Shown here one piece after another: positions 43,250-50,977 of a DNA stretch of 64,000 nt. The notes beneath the pieces were generated by a model, which worked only from the letters and a program-made list of their open reading frames with translations, did no database searches and was not told the DNA's origin. Source of the stretch: Streptomyces sp. NBC_01314. GTDB lineage: Bacteria; Actinomycetota; Actinomycetes; Streptomycetales; Streptomycetaceae. The position numbers and the translations under genes are program-made. Where the stretch lies: contig NZ_CP108394.1 in the NCBI RefSeq assembly GCF_041435215.1, positions 10,788,001 to 10,852,000 on the forward strand, read 5' to 3'. Each line of letters begins with the position of its first letter. Within the stretch, counting starts at the first letter, position 1.

Positions 43250-43505
43250 TCTCCGGCTCCTTCGTCGTCGCGTCGCGTGCCTCACCGCGCTCAGGCCGGG
43301 AAGCTAATGGCTGACCTCCCGGGACGCGACCGAATTACCCGCCCGTGAAACGGCCCGGCTCCTCCAGCGCCACGGCACTCCTTCAGGTCTTCCGGACCCT
43401 CTCGACTGTCACCGGTTGTGCCCGCTCCCGTACAGTCCGTGCTGTGCGTGTTGCGCGTGCTCAACGGTTCATGGCCGACTCGGCCGTCGATCAGGGGGAA
43501 GACAC

Positions 43506-44837
43506 ATGGACACCGAAGCCGGTCCCGGCTCTCTTCCGAACGCTCCCGAGACGGGGCGACCGGTCCCCGAGGCAGAGCCGGGGCTGGTGGAGCGGTGGCG
43601 TTCGGGGGGAGGCGAGTTGGTCGCGCTGCTGACCCAGGTACGCGAACGGCTCGGCGGTGTCGCGGCGTTCCGCCTCGGCCCGGCGCCCACGGTCCTCGTC
43701 ACGAACCCGACAGCGGTGCAGCACGTGCTCGCCCGCCGGCCGGAGCGGTACGTCAAGCGTTCGCACCGCGCCCGTCTGCTGATCGGCGACGGTCTCCTGG
43801 CCGCCACCGGCACGGCGTGGAAGGGGCAACGCCGCTTGCTGCAGTCCCAGTTCACCGGCACCGGGATGCGCCGCTACGAAGAGCGGATCACCGCCGCCGC
43901 CCGGACCACCGCGGAACGTTGGGGTGTCTACGCCCGTACCGGGCAGACCTTCGACGTGGGCCAGGAGATGCGCCGCTTCGCCCTGGACACCATCTGGCGC
44001 TCCCTCACCGGCCACCCCCTCGACGACGCGACCCAGCGCGAACTGGCAGCGGTGGAAACCGTGGGCGCCGCCCTTCCGACCCTGCCCGCCGACGCCGAGG
44101 AGGCCCGGGACGCCGTCGCCGCCGATATGGCCCGGATCGACGCGGTCGCCCGGCACGCCATCGAGGCCGCCCGCGGCGGGGCGGCAGGCCCCCACGGCCC
44201 GGGCCTGCTGCACGTCCTGACCGACGCCGCCACCGAGCGCCCCGAGTACACCGACCGGCTGATCCGTGACGAGTTCGTCACCCTGCTCGCAGCCGGACAC
44301 GAGACCACCGCGACCACCCTGACCTGGCTCTACCTGCTCCTCGACCGGCACCCCGCCGCCCGCGAACAGGCACTCGCCGCCGGTGCCGAGGGCTCGGCCG
44401 GGCGAAGGCAGGCCATCCAGGCCCTGGTCCACGAGACGCTCCGGTTCTACCCGTCCGCCTGGCTCCTGCCCCGCCACGCCACCGAGGACGACACCCTCGC
44501 CGGCTACACCATCGAGGCGGGCACCGACCTCCTGGTCTGTCCGTACCTCACCCACCGCGATCCCGAGCTGTGGCCGGACCCGGAGCGCTTCGACCCGCGG
44601 CGCTTCACCACCCCGGCCGGCCGGCCCACCCACCCGGGCGCCTATTTCCCCTTCGGTATCGGCCCCCGTGCCTGCCTGGGCCTGCAGTTCGCGCTCCGCG
44701 AGTCGACCGTCCTGCTCGAACACCTGCTGCCGGCCCACACCCCGGCCTTCCGCTCCGCCCCCACGAAGGCGGTGCACGGCATCACCGTCCGCCCCGACGG
44801 CCCCACTCCCGCGACCTTGGCACCGTCACTCCGTTGA
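43506..44837 (+). CDS. Cytochrome P450
   Basis: A 443-residue P450. The I-helix oxygen motif is AAGHETTATTLTW (about residues 262-274), the ExxR motif is ETLRFYPS (about 309), and the haem loop is FPFGIGPRACLGLQFALRES with the cysteine near residue 389. RRPERYVKRSHR and WKGQRRLLQSQFTGTGMRRYE near the N-terminus are typical of CYP4-like bacterial P450s that oxidise fatty-acid or terpene chains. No membrane anchor is present. There is no ferredoxin gene next to it. The ATG at 43506 follows GGGGGAAG. Confidence 0.95.
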   Translation: MDTEAGPGSLPNAPETGRPVPEAEPGLVERWRSGGGELVALLTQVRERLGGVAAFRLGPAPTVLVTNPTAVQHVLARRPERYVKRSHRARLLIGDGLLAATGTAWKGQRRLLQSQFTGTGMRRYEERITAAARTTAERWGVYARTGQTFDVGQEMRRFALDTIWRSLTGHPLDDATQRELAAVETVGAALPTLPADAEEARDAVAADMARIDAVARHAIEAARGGAAGPHGPGLLHVLTDAATERPEYTDRLIRDEFVTLLAAGHETTATTLTWLYLLLDRHPAAREQALAAGAEGSAGRRQAIQALVHETLRFYPSAWLLPRHATEDDTLAGYTIEAGTDLLVCPYLTHRDPELWPDPERFDPRRFTTPAGRPTHPGAYFPFGIGPRACLGLQFALRESTVLLEHLLPAHTPAFRSAPTKAVHGITVRPDGPTPATLAPSLR

Positions 44838-45124
44838 AGGCGGCGGCGGGGCGTGACATCGGGCGTCCGTCAGGCGCCGAAGCGAACAACGGCGTAGCCT
44901 GCGGCGGCATGAGCACCGACCCGCGCGGGCCCCAGGCCCTGGCCCCGGCACTGGCCGACCGTTCGATCTCGGCGTCGTACGCGACGAAGGGCCCGGACAT
45001 CCCGCCGCCCTCGACTCCCTGAGCGACTCCAACACGGATCCGCGTGACACTCGATCTCTGACGCCCGAGTCTCTGACACTCGGACTCCGACGCTCGAACC
45101 CTGTTGCTCGATGAGGAGCTGCTC
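44838..45124. other. 287-base gap with short repeats before the acyl-CoA synthetase
   Basis: Between 45040 and 45100 the phrases CTCTGACGCCCGAG and CTCTGACACTCGGA echo each other, giving a short degenerate repeat directly before the ribosome site. A 37-codon frame at 44910 has no ribosome site or known relatives and is not called. Confidence 0.4.
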
Positions 45125-46723
45125 GTGACCACACCTGAAGCGACGAGACCGCACCCACGCAACTCGGGCCTGCGGGTCGACCTCAACCCGGCCGCCGCCG
45201 TCGCGTACAACGCCCGATACCACGGCGACTCCGTCGTCATCCGCTACGCGGGCGGCGACCTCACCTACGCCGAACTCGACGACAGGGCCGCCCGTCTGGC
45301 CACCGTCCTGGCCGACGGCGGCATCGAGGACGGGGACCGGGTCGCCCACCTCGGCCTCAACAGCAGCTCCTTTCTTGTCACGCTGCTGGCCGCCCACCGG
45401 CTGGGGGCCGTCTTCGTCCCGGTCAACTTCCGCCTGGTGGCAGCCGAGTTGGAGGCCGTACTCGTCCGCAGCGGCGCCACCGCCCTCGTCTGCGAGGAGG
45501 GGCACCGGGAGAGCGCCGACGAGGTACGCGACAGGACCGCCCTCGCGCGCTTCCTCCTGGTGGACGACGACCCCGAGGTGCCGACCGGCGGCGCGGCGGG
45601 CTGGGAGCCCTGGGCGCCGCTCCTCGCCGCCGCCGTGCCCACGTCCTCCGTCGCCGCCAGGTCCGCCGACGACCCGGCGATCCTCATGTTCACCTCCGGC
45701 ACCACCGGCACACCCAAGGGCGTCGTCCTCACCCACGGCAACGTCTTCTGGAACGCGGTGAACGTCGAGCTCCGACTCGACACCCGCCGCGGCGACGTCA
45801 CGTACGCCGCCGCTCCGCTGTTCCACATCGGCGCCCTGAACAGCTTCGTGCTCCGCGCGTTGGTGCGCGGGGGCACGGTGGTCATCAGTCGCGGGTTCGA
45901 CCCGCGCACGTGCCTCGACGACCTGGTCACCCACCGGGTCAACTCCATGTTCGGCGTCCCCCAGATGTTCGCCGCACTGGCGAGACAACCCGGCCTGTTC
46001 GACCGGGACCTGAGCCACCTGCGGTCGATCGTGGTCGCTGGCGCCCCGGTACCGCCCTCGCTGATCGAGCTGTATGCCGAGCACGGCGTCCTGCTCCAGC
46101 AGGCGTGGGGCCTGACCGAGACCGCCCCGTTCGCCACCCATCTGCCCGTCGAACGCACCCTGGACAAGCTCGGCTCCGCGGGCATCCCCATGCCGTTCAC
46201 CGAGGTCAGAGTCGTCGACACGGCCACCAACACGCCCCTGGAGCCGGGGAGGTCGGGGGAGATCGTCGTCCGCGGCCCCAACGTCACCGCCGGCTACTGG
46301 AACAACCCGGAGGCCAACCGTGCGGCCTTCGACGACGAGGGCTGGTTCCACTCGGGCGACATCGGTCACCTCGACGAGGACGGCTGCCTGTACATCGTCG
46401 ACCGGCTCAAGGACATGGTCATCAGCGGCGGCGAGAACGTCTACCCGGCGGAGGTCGAGCGAGCGCTGGCCCCCATGCCGGGTGTGGTCGACATCGCGGT
46501 CGTCGGCATCCCCGACGAACAGTGGGGCGAGGCCGTACAGGCCGTCATGAGCGTGGACGGTACGGCGGAGATCACCCTGGAAGCCGTCCACGCGTACGCC
46601 GAGGGGAAGCTGGCCGGCTACAAGCTGCCCCGGCGCCTGACGATCGTGCCGACGGTCCCGAGGAACGCCTCCGGCAAGCTCGACAAGGCCGGCGTCCGGC
46701 GGCTGGTCGACGAGAAGAACTGA
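45125..46723 (+). CDS. AMP-dependent acyl-CoA synthetase/ligase
   Basis: A 532-residue adenylating enzyme. The P-loop is MFTSGTTGTPKGVVLTHGN (about residue 190). A5 is LQQAWGLTETAPFATH, A7 is GWFHSGDIGHLDEDGCLYIVDRLKDM, A8 is ISGGENVYPAEVE, and the catalytic lysine is in NASGKLDK near the end (A10). It activates a carboxylic acid, probably a fatty or aromatic acid, to the acyl-CoA through an acyl-AMP. The GTG at 45125 has GAGGAG six bases upstream. No obvious pathway partners surround it; the P450 upstream is read the same way across 287 bases. Confidence 0.95.
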   Translation: MTTPEATRPHPRNSGLRVDLNPAAAVAYNARYHGDSVVIRYAGGDLTYAELDDRAARLATVLADGGIEDGDRVAHLGLNSSSFLVTLLAAHRLGAVFVPVNFRLVAAELEAVLVRSGATALVCEEGHRESADEVRDRTALARFLLVDDDPEVPTGGAAGWEPWAPLLAAAVPTSSVAARSADDPAILMFTSGTTGTPKGVVLTHGNVFWNAVNVELRLDTRRGDVTYAAAPLFHIGALNSFVLRALVRGGTVVISRGFDPRTCLDDLVTHRVNSMFGVPQMFAALARQPGLFDRDLSHLRSIVVAGAPVPPSLIELYAEHGVLLQQAWGLTETAPFATHLPVERTLDKLGSAGIPMPFTEVRVVDTATNTPLEPGRSGEIVVRGPNVTAGYWNNPEANRAAFDDEGWFHSGDIGHLDEDGCLYIVDRLKDMVISGGENVYPAEVERALAPMPGVVDIAVVGIPDEQWGEAVQAVMSVDGTAEITLEAVHAYAEGKLAGYKLPRRLTIVPTVPRNASGKLDKAGVRRLVDEKN

Positions 46724-46867
46724 CGACCGTCGCGCGGGGGACGTTGGGGAGGCGGGTCCGTGCGCCGACCGGCCGCCGCCGGCTCGTCGATCCGGGCGAA
46801 CCGACAACCGAGCCCGCTGGCTACCGAACCCGACTGGGCCACCGCCCCCACGACTGCTACCGCCACC

Positions 46868-46903
46868 GACCTGGACCTGGACCTGGACCTGGACCTGGAC
46901 CTG
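46868..46903. repeat. Six perfect GACCTG hexamers
   Basis: GACCTG is repeated six times without a change, between the acyl-CoA synthetase gene and the cytochrome b561 gene (convergent). It can be read as alternating Asp-Leu or as QVQVQV on the other strand but is not part of a recognisable gene. Confidence 0.92.
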
Positions 46904-46951
46904 GATCACCGACCGGGCAGCTGACCACCCGGCGATCGGCGTCGGGTCCAC

Positions 46952-47500
46952 TCACAGCATGCGGCCCAACAGGTGGTCGCGGTCGATCAGTTGGTGTTTG
47001 AGCACCAGACCGACGTGCGCTGTGAGGGCCGCGTAGAGGACGGCTTGGGCCGCGATGTGAACGACGAGCAGGTCGTCGCCGGAGAGCACCAGTGCGACAC
47101 CGGTGACCGGGACGGCGAATGTGGCCGCGTACAAGGTGGTCTCGGTGCGGTGTGCGAGGCGTCGCTCCGCCGCGGTGAGGGTCGGCGCCCACGGGGGCAG
47201 CGGCGTGGCCAGCCGCCGGGCGAGGCGGGCGGCACCGAGCAGGAGCACGGTGGCGCCCAGCACGACGTGCACGGTGAGCAGTGCGTCGTCACCGAAGGGC
47301 TCGTACGCGTCCTCCCCACCCCTGCCACGGCCTCGTCCTCTGCCCGAGCCCTCACCACGTCCGCGGCCACGTCCGCGGCCACGTCCGCCGTCGTCGACGT
47401 CGAGCAGGTATCCCACGGCGAACTGCACGACGATGGCCACGAACACCACCCAGTGGAGCGTCTTCGTGACGATTCCATAGCCGTGCGGACCGTTGCGCAC
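46952..47500 (-). CDS. Cytochrome b561 with an Arg-Gly-rich loop insertion
   Basis: A 182-residue four-helix membrane cytochrome of the bacterial b561 type. Helix 1 is HWVVFVAIVVQFAVGYLL, helix 2 is LLTVHVVLGATVLLLGAARLA, helix 3 is LYAATFAVPVTGVALVL, and helix 4 is LVVHIAAQAVLYAALTAHVGLVL. Histidines in TLHW, TVHV, VVHI and TAHVG can ligate two haems. It moves electrons between the quinone pool and acceptors. The loop after helix 1 contains an alternating Arg-Gly tract, partly encoded by a 12 bp repeat. Start is uncertain: GTG 47500, ATG 47512 and ATG 47530 are in frame. Confidence 0.85.
   Translation of the reverse strand: MRNGPHGYGIVTKTLHWVVFVAIVVQFAVGYLLDVDDGGRGRGRGRGRGEGSGRGRGRGRGGEDAYEPFGDDALLTVHVVLGATVLLLGAARLARRLATPLPPWAPTLTAAERRLAHRTETTLYAATFAVPVTGVALVLSGDDLLVVHIAAQAVLYAALTAHVGLVLKHQLIDRDHLLGRML
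47355..47390. repeat. Three 12 bp repeats inside the cytochrome b561 gene
   Basis: CCACGTCCGCGG occurs twice, followed by a third copy with one change; on the coding strand this gives Arg-Gly-Arg-Gly. The frame is preserved. A second, degenerate Arg-Gly stretch lies just downstream in the protein. Confidence 0.85.
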
Positions 47501-47656
47501 ATGGGAACACATCCCTCCAAAATGCCCCATGGCTGGGCTACTTCCAGCGTCGACACGGCGACGTGAAGGCGGGGCCCGCACGCGCGCCCGTGGAGCAAGC
47601 CGACGGGAGCCGCCCCCGTGCCGGTAGGTGGCTCCCGTCGTGCCTTTCGCCGCCGG

Positions 47657-48733
47657 TCAGAAGTCGTCCGGTGTCCTCATGCGGTCACGGATCCAGACGC
47701 CCGCGGGCTTGAGGGAAGACGTGCCGGTCCACGAGCCGCCGTTGGCGCATGTCCCCGGCTTGAAGACGGCGCCGGTACGACCGTCGTCGGAGAAGTTCCA
47801 GTTGACCCAGCTGATCTTCTTGGCCGCCAGCAGATCGAGATAACGCTGCGACATGGCGAAGTCGTTCGCGCCCTCACCGGCGTAGTTCTGGGTACCGAAC
47901 TCGGTGACGAAGACGGGTATGCGGTCGGCCGCGCGGGCCAGGGTCTGGAGGTACTCGTCCCGGTGCGAGTACGCGTAGAAGTGGAACGTGTACATGATGT
48001 TGGCCGCGTTCACCTGGTTGTTGACCACCTCGGACTCGTTGGAGCCCTCCGACACGCCGAGGGAGGACCAGGCGCGGGTGCCGATGAGGATCGGGGTGTT
48101 CGGGTCCTTGGCCCTGATGGCGGGGATGAGCTGCTCGGCGTAGCTCTTGACGCGGGACCAGCTCACTCCGCTGGGCTCGTTCGCGATCTCGTACAGCAGG
48201 TTGTTCTTGTCGCGGTGGCGCTGGGCGATCTCGGAGAAGAACGTCCTGGCGCGGGCGAGGTTCTGGTGCGGGTCGCCAGGGTCGAGCATGTGCCAGTCGA
48301 CGATGGCGTACATACCGCGGGCCGTGGCCTGCTCGATGGCGGAGTGGACGAGGTCGGTGAAGCGGCGTGGATCGGTCTCGTAGCCGCCCTCCTGGACGTA
48401 CATGGAGATGCGCAGGACGTCGGCCCGCCAGTCGGTGGCGAGGGCGTTGAGCGAGCCGTTGGTGACGCACTGGCTGTACCACTGCAGTCCGTGTGTGCTC
48501 ATCCCTCGGAGCTGGATCGTTTTTCCTTGCTGGTTGCAGAGCTTGGTGCCGCAGACGACGAGCTGTCCGTTGGCTGCGACCGGTGTGGCTGCCGAGGGGG
48601 CTTTGGTGGTGCTTGCGGTAGTTGCCGGCCGGTGGGCGGGGGCCGTGCGGCCGGCCTGTGCGGTTCCTGGCGTCAGGACGAGGCCGAGAAGGAGCAGCAC
48701 GGCGACGAGCGGGACGTATCGTGCCGATCTCAT
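47657..48733 (-). CDS. Secreted GH5 endoglucanase
   Basis: A 358-residue exported cellulase. The signal peptide is RSARYVPLVAVLLLLGLVLTPG with an AQAG-type cleavage site near residue 27. A threonine/alanine-rich linker leads to the catalytic barrel. The acid/base is in LLYEIANEPSG (about residue 184), and the nucleophile in IPVFVTEFGTQN (about 276). LRGMSTHGLQWY and WRADVLRISMYVQEGGY are typical of GH5 endo-beta-1,4-glucanases. No binding module is present. AGGAG lies eight bases before the ATG. A striking nested palindrome at 48793-48840 upstream is a likely operator. Confidence 0.93.
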   Translation of the reverse strand: MRSARYVPLVAVLLLLGLVLTPGTAQAGRTAPAHRPATTASTTKAPSAATPVAANGQLVVCGTKLCNQQGKTIQLRGMSTHGLQWYSQCVTNGSLNALATDWRADVLRISMYVQEGGYETDPRRFTDLVHSAIEQATARGMYAIVDWHMLDPGDPHQNLARARTFFSEIAQRHRDKNNLLYEIANEPSGVSWSRVKSYAEQLIPAIRAKDPNTPILIGTRAWSSLGVSEGSNESEVVNNQVNAANIMYTFHFYAYSHRDEYLQTLARAADRIPVFVTEFGTQNYAGEGANDFAMSQRYLDLLAAKKISWVNWNFSDDGRTGAVFKPGTCANGGSWTGTSSLKPAGVWIRDRMRTPDDF

Positions 48734-48792
48734 GGGGGACTCCTGGCTGTTGGTGGAGTCGATCGACGGTCGTCGATCGATCCATGGGGGAC

Positions 48793-48840
48793 ACCAACTG
48801 GTAGGAAACTTTCCTAATAGAAAGGGAATTAGCAGTTGGT
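48793..48840. promoter_or_regulatory. Nested palindrome upstream of the endoglucanase gene
   Basis: The inner element TAGGAAA-C-TTTCCTA (48802-48816) is a perfect 15 bp palindrome. It is enclosed by perfect outer arms ACCAACTG (48793-48800) and CAGTTGGT (48833-48840). It lies 60 bases before the ATG, in an unusually AT-rich patch. GAAA-N-TTTC palindromes are reported as repressor sites of Streptomyces polysaccharide-degrading genes, so a role in substrate induction is likely. Confidence 0.65.
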
Positions 48841-49126
48841 CCGGACCTTTGCAAGAGATCTGGCAAGACCGCCCGGTGTCGTGTCGCGGTGGTGACCACT
48901 CCTCCGGAAGCCGAAAACGACGTCGATCCGGCCGAGTCGGGCGACGATCGGTCCCGCTTCGTTCGCCGACGCCTGCACGCTGACTCGCGCCTGCGCCCTG
49001 GACAGACGAATGAGCGGCGGAGCGCCGCACGATGAGGCGATGTGGCGCCCACCGGCCCAGAGGCACGGTCGCCACAGTGGCGCGGTTGCTTCACGCGTCA
49101 CATGCGCGCCCGACGCCCGGTGTTAC

Positions 49127-49262
49127 GGACGAACGCGCCGCGCAGCGGCTCTACCGTGAGGCGATCGCGAGGCTCGACGGGACCAGTTTCGCGTGGAGAC
49201 GGCCCGCGCACAGCTCCTGTACGGCGAATGGCCGCACCGCGTCAACCGCCGAGTCGACGCCG
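49127..49262 (+). pseudogene. Frameshifted fragment of a large LuxR-family ATPase regulator
   Basis: The plus strand reads DERAAQRLYREAIARLDGTSFAW in one frame and continues as ETARAQLLYGEWPHRVNRRVDA in another. Together they match the helical repeat segment that precedes the DNA-binding domain in MalT-like LuxR regulators (LYREAIERL...ARAQLLYGEWLRRENRRVDA). One frame change and loss of both ends make this a relic. The rest of 48841-49310 has no gene. Confidence 0.6.
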
Positions 49263-49310
49263 TGCCCGACCGCCGAGCCCAACAGGGCCAGGTCAGGCCC
49301 TGGCCCTCAC

Positions 49311-50213
49311 CTAGTCCGCGGTGGTGTCGAGGCCGTTGACCAGGCCGCGCAGGAGGGGGCCGTACTCCGGGTGGGCGAGGGCGAAGGCCATCTGGGCGAC
49401 CAGGTAGTCGGCCGGGTTGCCGGTGTCGTACCAGCGGCCCTTGATGACCTGCCCGTACACCGCGCGGGTGGCGGCGTAGGCGTTGATGGCGTCGGTCAGG
49501 TAGACCTCGCCGGTCCTGTGCTCGTACCAGCGGCGGGTCTGCTCGCGCAGTTCGTCGATGATGCCGGGGGTGACGACATAACCACCGATGGCCGCGTACG
49601 ACGAGGGCGCGGCGGCGGGCTCGGGCTTCTCGACCAGGCCGGTGATGCGCAGCTGCCCGTCACCGAGGTCTTCCTTGACTATGGGAACGCCGTAGCGCTG
49701 GGATTCGGTGGGGTCCATCGGCAGGAGGGCCAGCACCGGACAGCCGGTCTGCTCGTACGCGCGGATCAGTTGCTGGGCGCGGGGTACCTCGGCCACGAAG
49801 ACGTCGTCGGGCCACAGCACCAGCACCGGCTCGTCGCCGAAGGCGCGGGCGGCGTTGAGCACCGGGGTGCCGTTGCCGTACGGGCCGTACTGGTCGAGGT
49901 AGGTGATGTGGCCCCGGCGGGCCAGCTCCGCGACCTCCTCCACCGCGTCCGCGTAGGCGGTCTTGCCGTCTTCGCGCAGCTGTGCGACGAGGGCGGGGTT
50001 GGGGCGGAAGTGGTCCTGGATGAGGCTCTTGCCGCCGGAGACGACGATGGTGATGTCCGTGATGCCGGAGTCCACCAGCTCGCGCACGGTGTGCTCGATG
50101 ACCGGCTTGTCACCGACCGGGAGCATCTCCTTGGGCGTCGCCTTCGTCAGGGGCAGCAGACGGGAACCGAGGCCGGCGGCGGGGATCACAGCCCTGCGAA
50201 TCGTCGGGGACAT
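49311..50213 (-). CDS. galU: UTP-glucose-1-phosphate uridylyltransferase
   Basis: A 300-residue sugar nucleotidyltransferase. The nucleotide-binding motif is AVIPAAGLGSRLLPLTKATPKEMLPVGDKPVIEH (residues 8-41), the metal-binding region is LVLWPDDVF, and the sugar-binding stretch is GLVEKPEPAAAPSSYAAIGGYVV; KGRWYDTGNPADYLVAQMAFAL closes the fold. It makes UDP-glucose from UTP and glucose 1-phosphate for cell-wall glycans and glycosylation. Length matches GalU. ATG at 50213 follows AGGAGA. It appears monocistronic. Confidence 0.96.
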   Translation of the reverse strand: MSPTIRRAVIPAAGLGSRLLPLTKATPKEMLPVGDKPVIEHTVRELVDSGITDITIVVSGGKSLIQDHFRPNPALVAQLREDGKTAYADAVEEVAELARRGHITYLDQYGPYGNGTPVLNAARAFGDEPVLVLWPDDVFVAEVPRAQQLIRAYEQTGCPVLALLPMDPTESQRYGVPIVKEDLGDGQLRITGLVEKPEPAAAPSSYAAIGGYVVTPGIIDELREQTRRWYEHRTGEVYLTDAINAYAATRAVYGQVIKGRWYDTGNPADYLVAQMAFALAHPEYGPLLRGLVNGLDTTAD

Positions 50214-50360
50214 CACGTCTCTCCTGGTCGAGCGGCACACCGTACCGGTTGGTACGACGCCCCGGGCGCACACGGTCGCGCGACTCCTGGAGAAAGCCTA
50301 CTCAGGCACTTCTCGGCCGCCACGCGCCCGTGGCGGCAAGAAGACGCTATGAGGTGCGCG

Positions 50361-50837
50361 TCATCGAGGGTTCGAGGGTTCGATGTCGACGAAGACCGGG
50401 CCGCGATCCGGGCGGGGCCGGCCGTCGCCCGCGGTGTTGTGCAGCAGTGCCCCTGCCACGGCCCGCGCCTTGGCGACCGCCCGGTCGGACACCGGCCCCG
50501 CGTGCCGCCGACGCACGGTGGCGGTCCACAGCTCCAGCCAGCGATCGAAGTACCCGGCGCGCAGCGGGCTCCTGGCATGCAGGTCGCGGTGCGCGCGGAG
50601 GGCGTTGCGGCGGTAGACGCCGGGGGTGAGGAGGGCGCTCTCCCAGAAGTCGGCCATGACGGGCAGGTGGGTGGCCATGTCGACACGCGCCACCTCTGTG
50701 AACAGCCGACCGATGAGGGGATCGTCGAGGACCTCGTCGTAGAACGCCTTCACCAGTCGCTCCACGTCCTGGCGGTCGCGGATGTCGGCGAGTTGCTCCG
50801 GCGCGGCGGGCGACTGCCGCCGGTCGTCGTGGGTCAT
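50361..50837 (-). CDS. Group III truncated haemoglobin
   Basis: A 158-residue globin of the trHbIII class. DRQDVERLVKAFYDEVLDDPLIGRLF is the opening helix pair, HLPVMADFWESALL the E-helix region, and MRAHRDLHA-like NALRAHRDLHARSPL holds the proximal histidine, followed by FDRWLELWTATV. About 30 residues at the C-terminus extend beyond the usual globin. Truncated globins bind O2 and NO. The next gene in the same orientation is a flavohaemoglobin, so a role in nitric-oxide metabolism fits. GGAGGATC lies six bases before the ATG. Confidence 0.92.
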   Translation of the reverse strand: MTHDDRRQSPAAPEQLADIRDRQDVERLVKAFYDEVLDDPLIGRLFTEVARVDMATHLPVMADFWESALLTPGVYRRNALRAHRDLHARSPLRAGYFDRWLELWTATVRRRHAGPVSDRAVAKARAVAGALLHNTAGDGRPRPDRGPVFVDIEPSNPR

Positions 50838-50977
50838 GCGGATCCTCCGGGGACGCATACGGCCATGACCGTGCCGGTCCGCACGGAGCCCGGGTGGGCC
50901 GACACGTTGGCGGTGTTCACGAGTGCACTCCTCAGAAACCGGTAGCGACGGACGGTGCCGTCAGATCCGTCCGTTGC

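Noticed and set aside
44910..45022. A 37-residue plus-strand frame (STDPRGPQALAPALADRSIS)
   Set aside because: No ribosome site, no relatives known to me, and short enough to be chance.
44870..46951. A 693-residue minus-strand open frame
   Set aside because: It is antisense to the acyl-CoA synthetase, whose motifs are all in place on the plus strand.
48829..49101. A 90-residue minus-strand frame upstream of the endoglucanase
   Set aside because: It covers the AT-rich operator patch and has no conserved pattern; more likely regulatory DNA.
32000..50000. Insertion sequence or integrated element as cause of the gene relics
   Set aside because: No transposase or integrase gene, terminal inverted repeats, target duplications or tRNA attachment site could be found around the relics.
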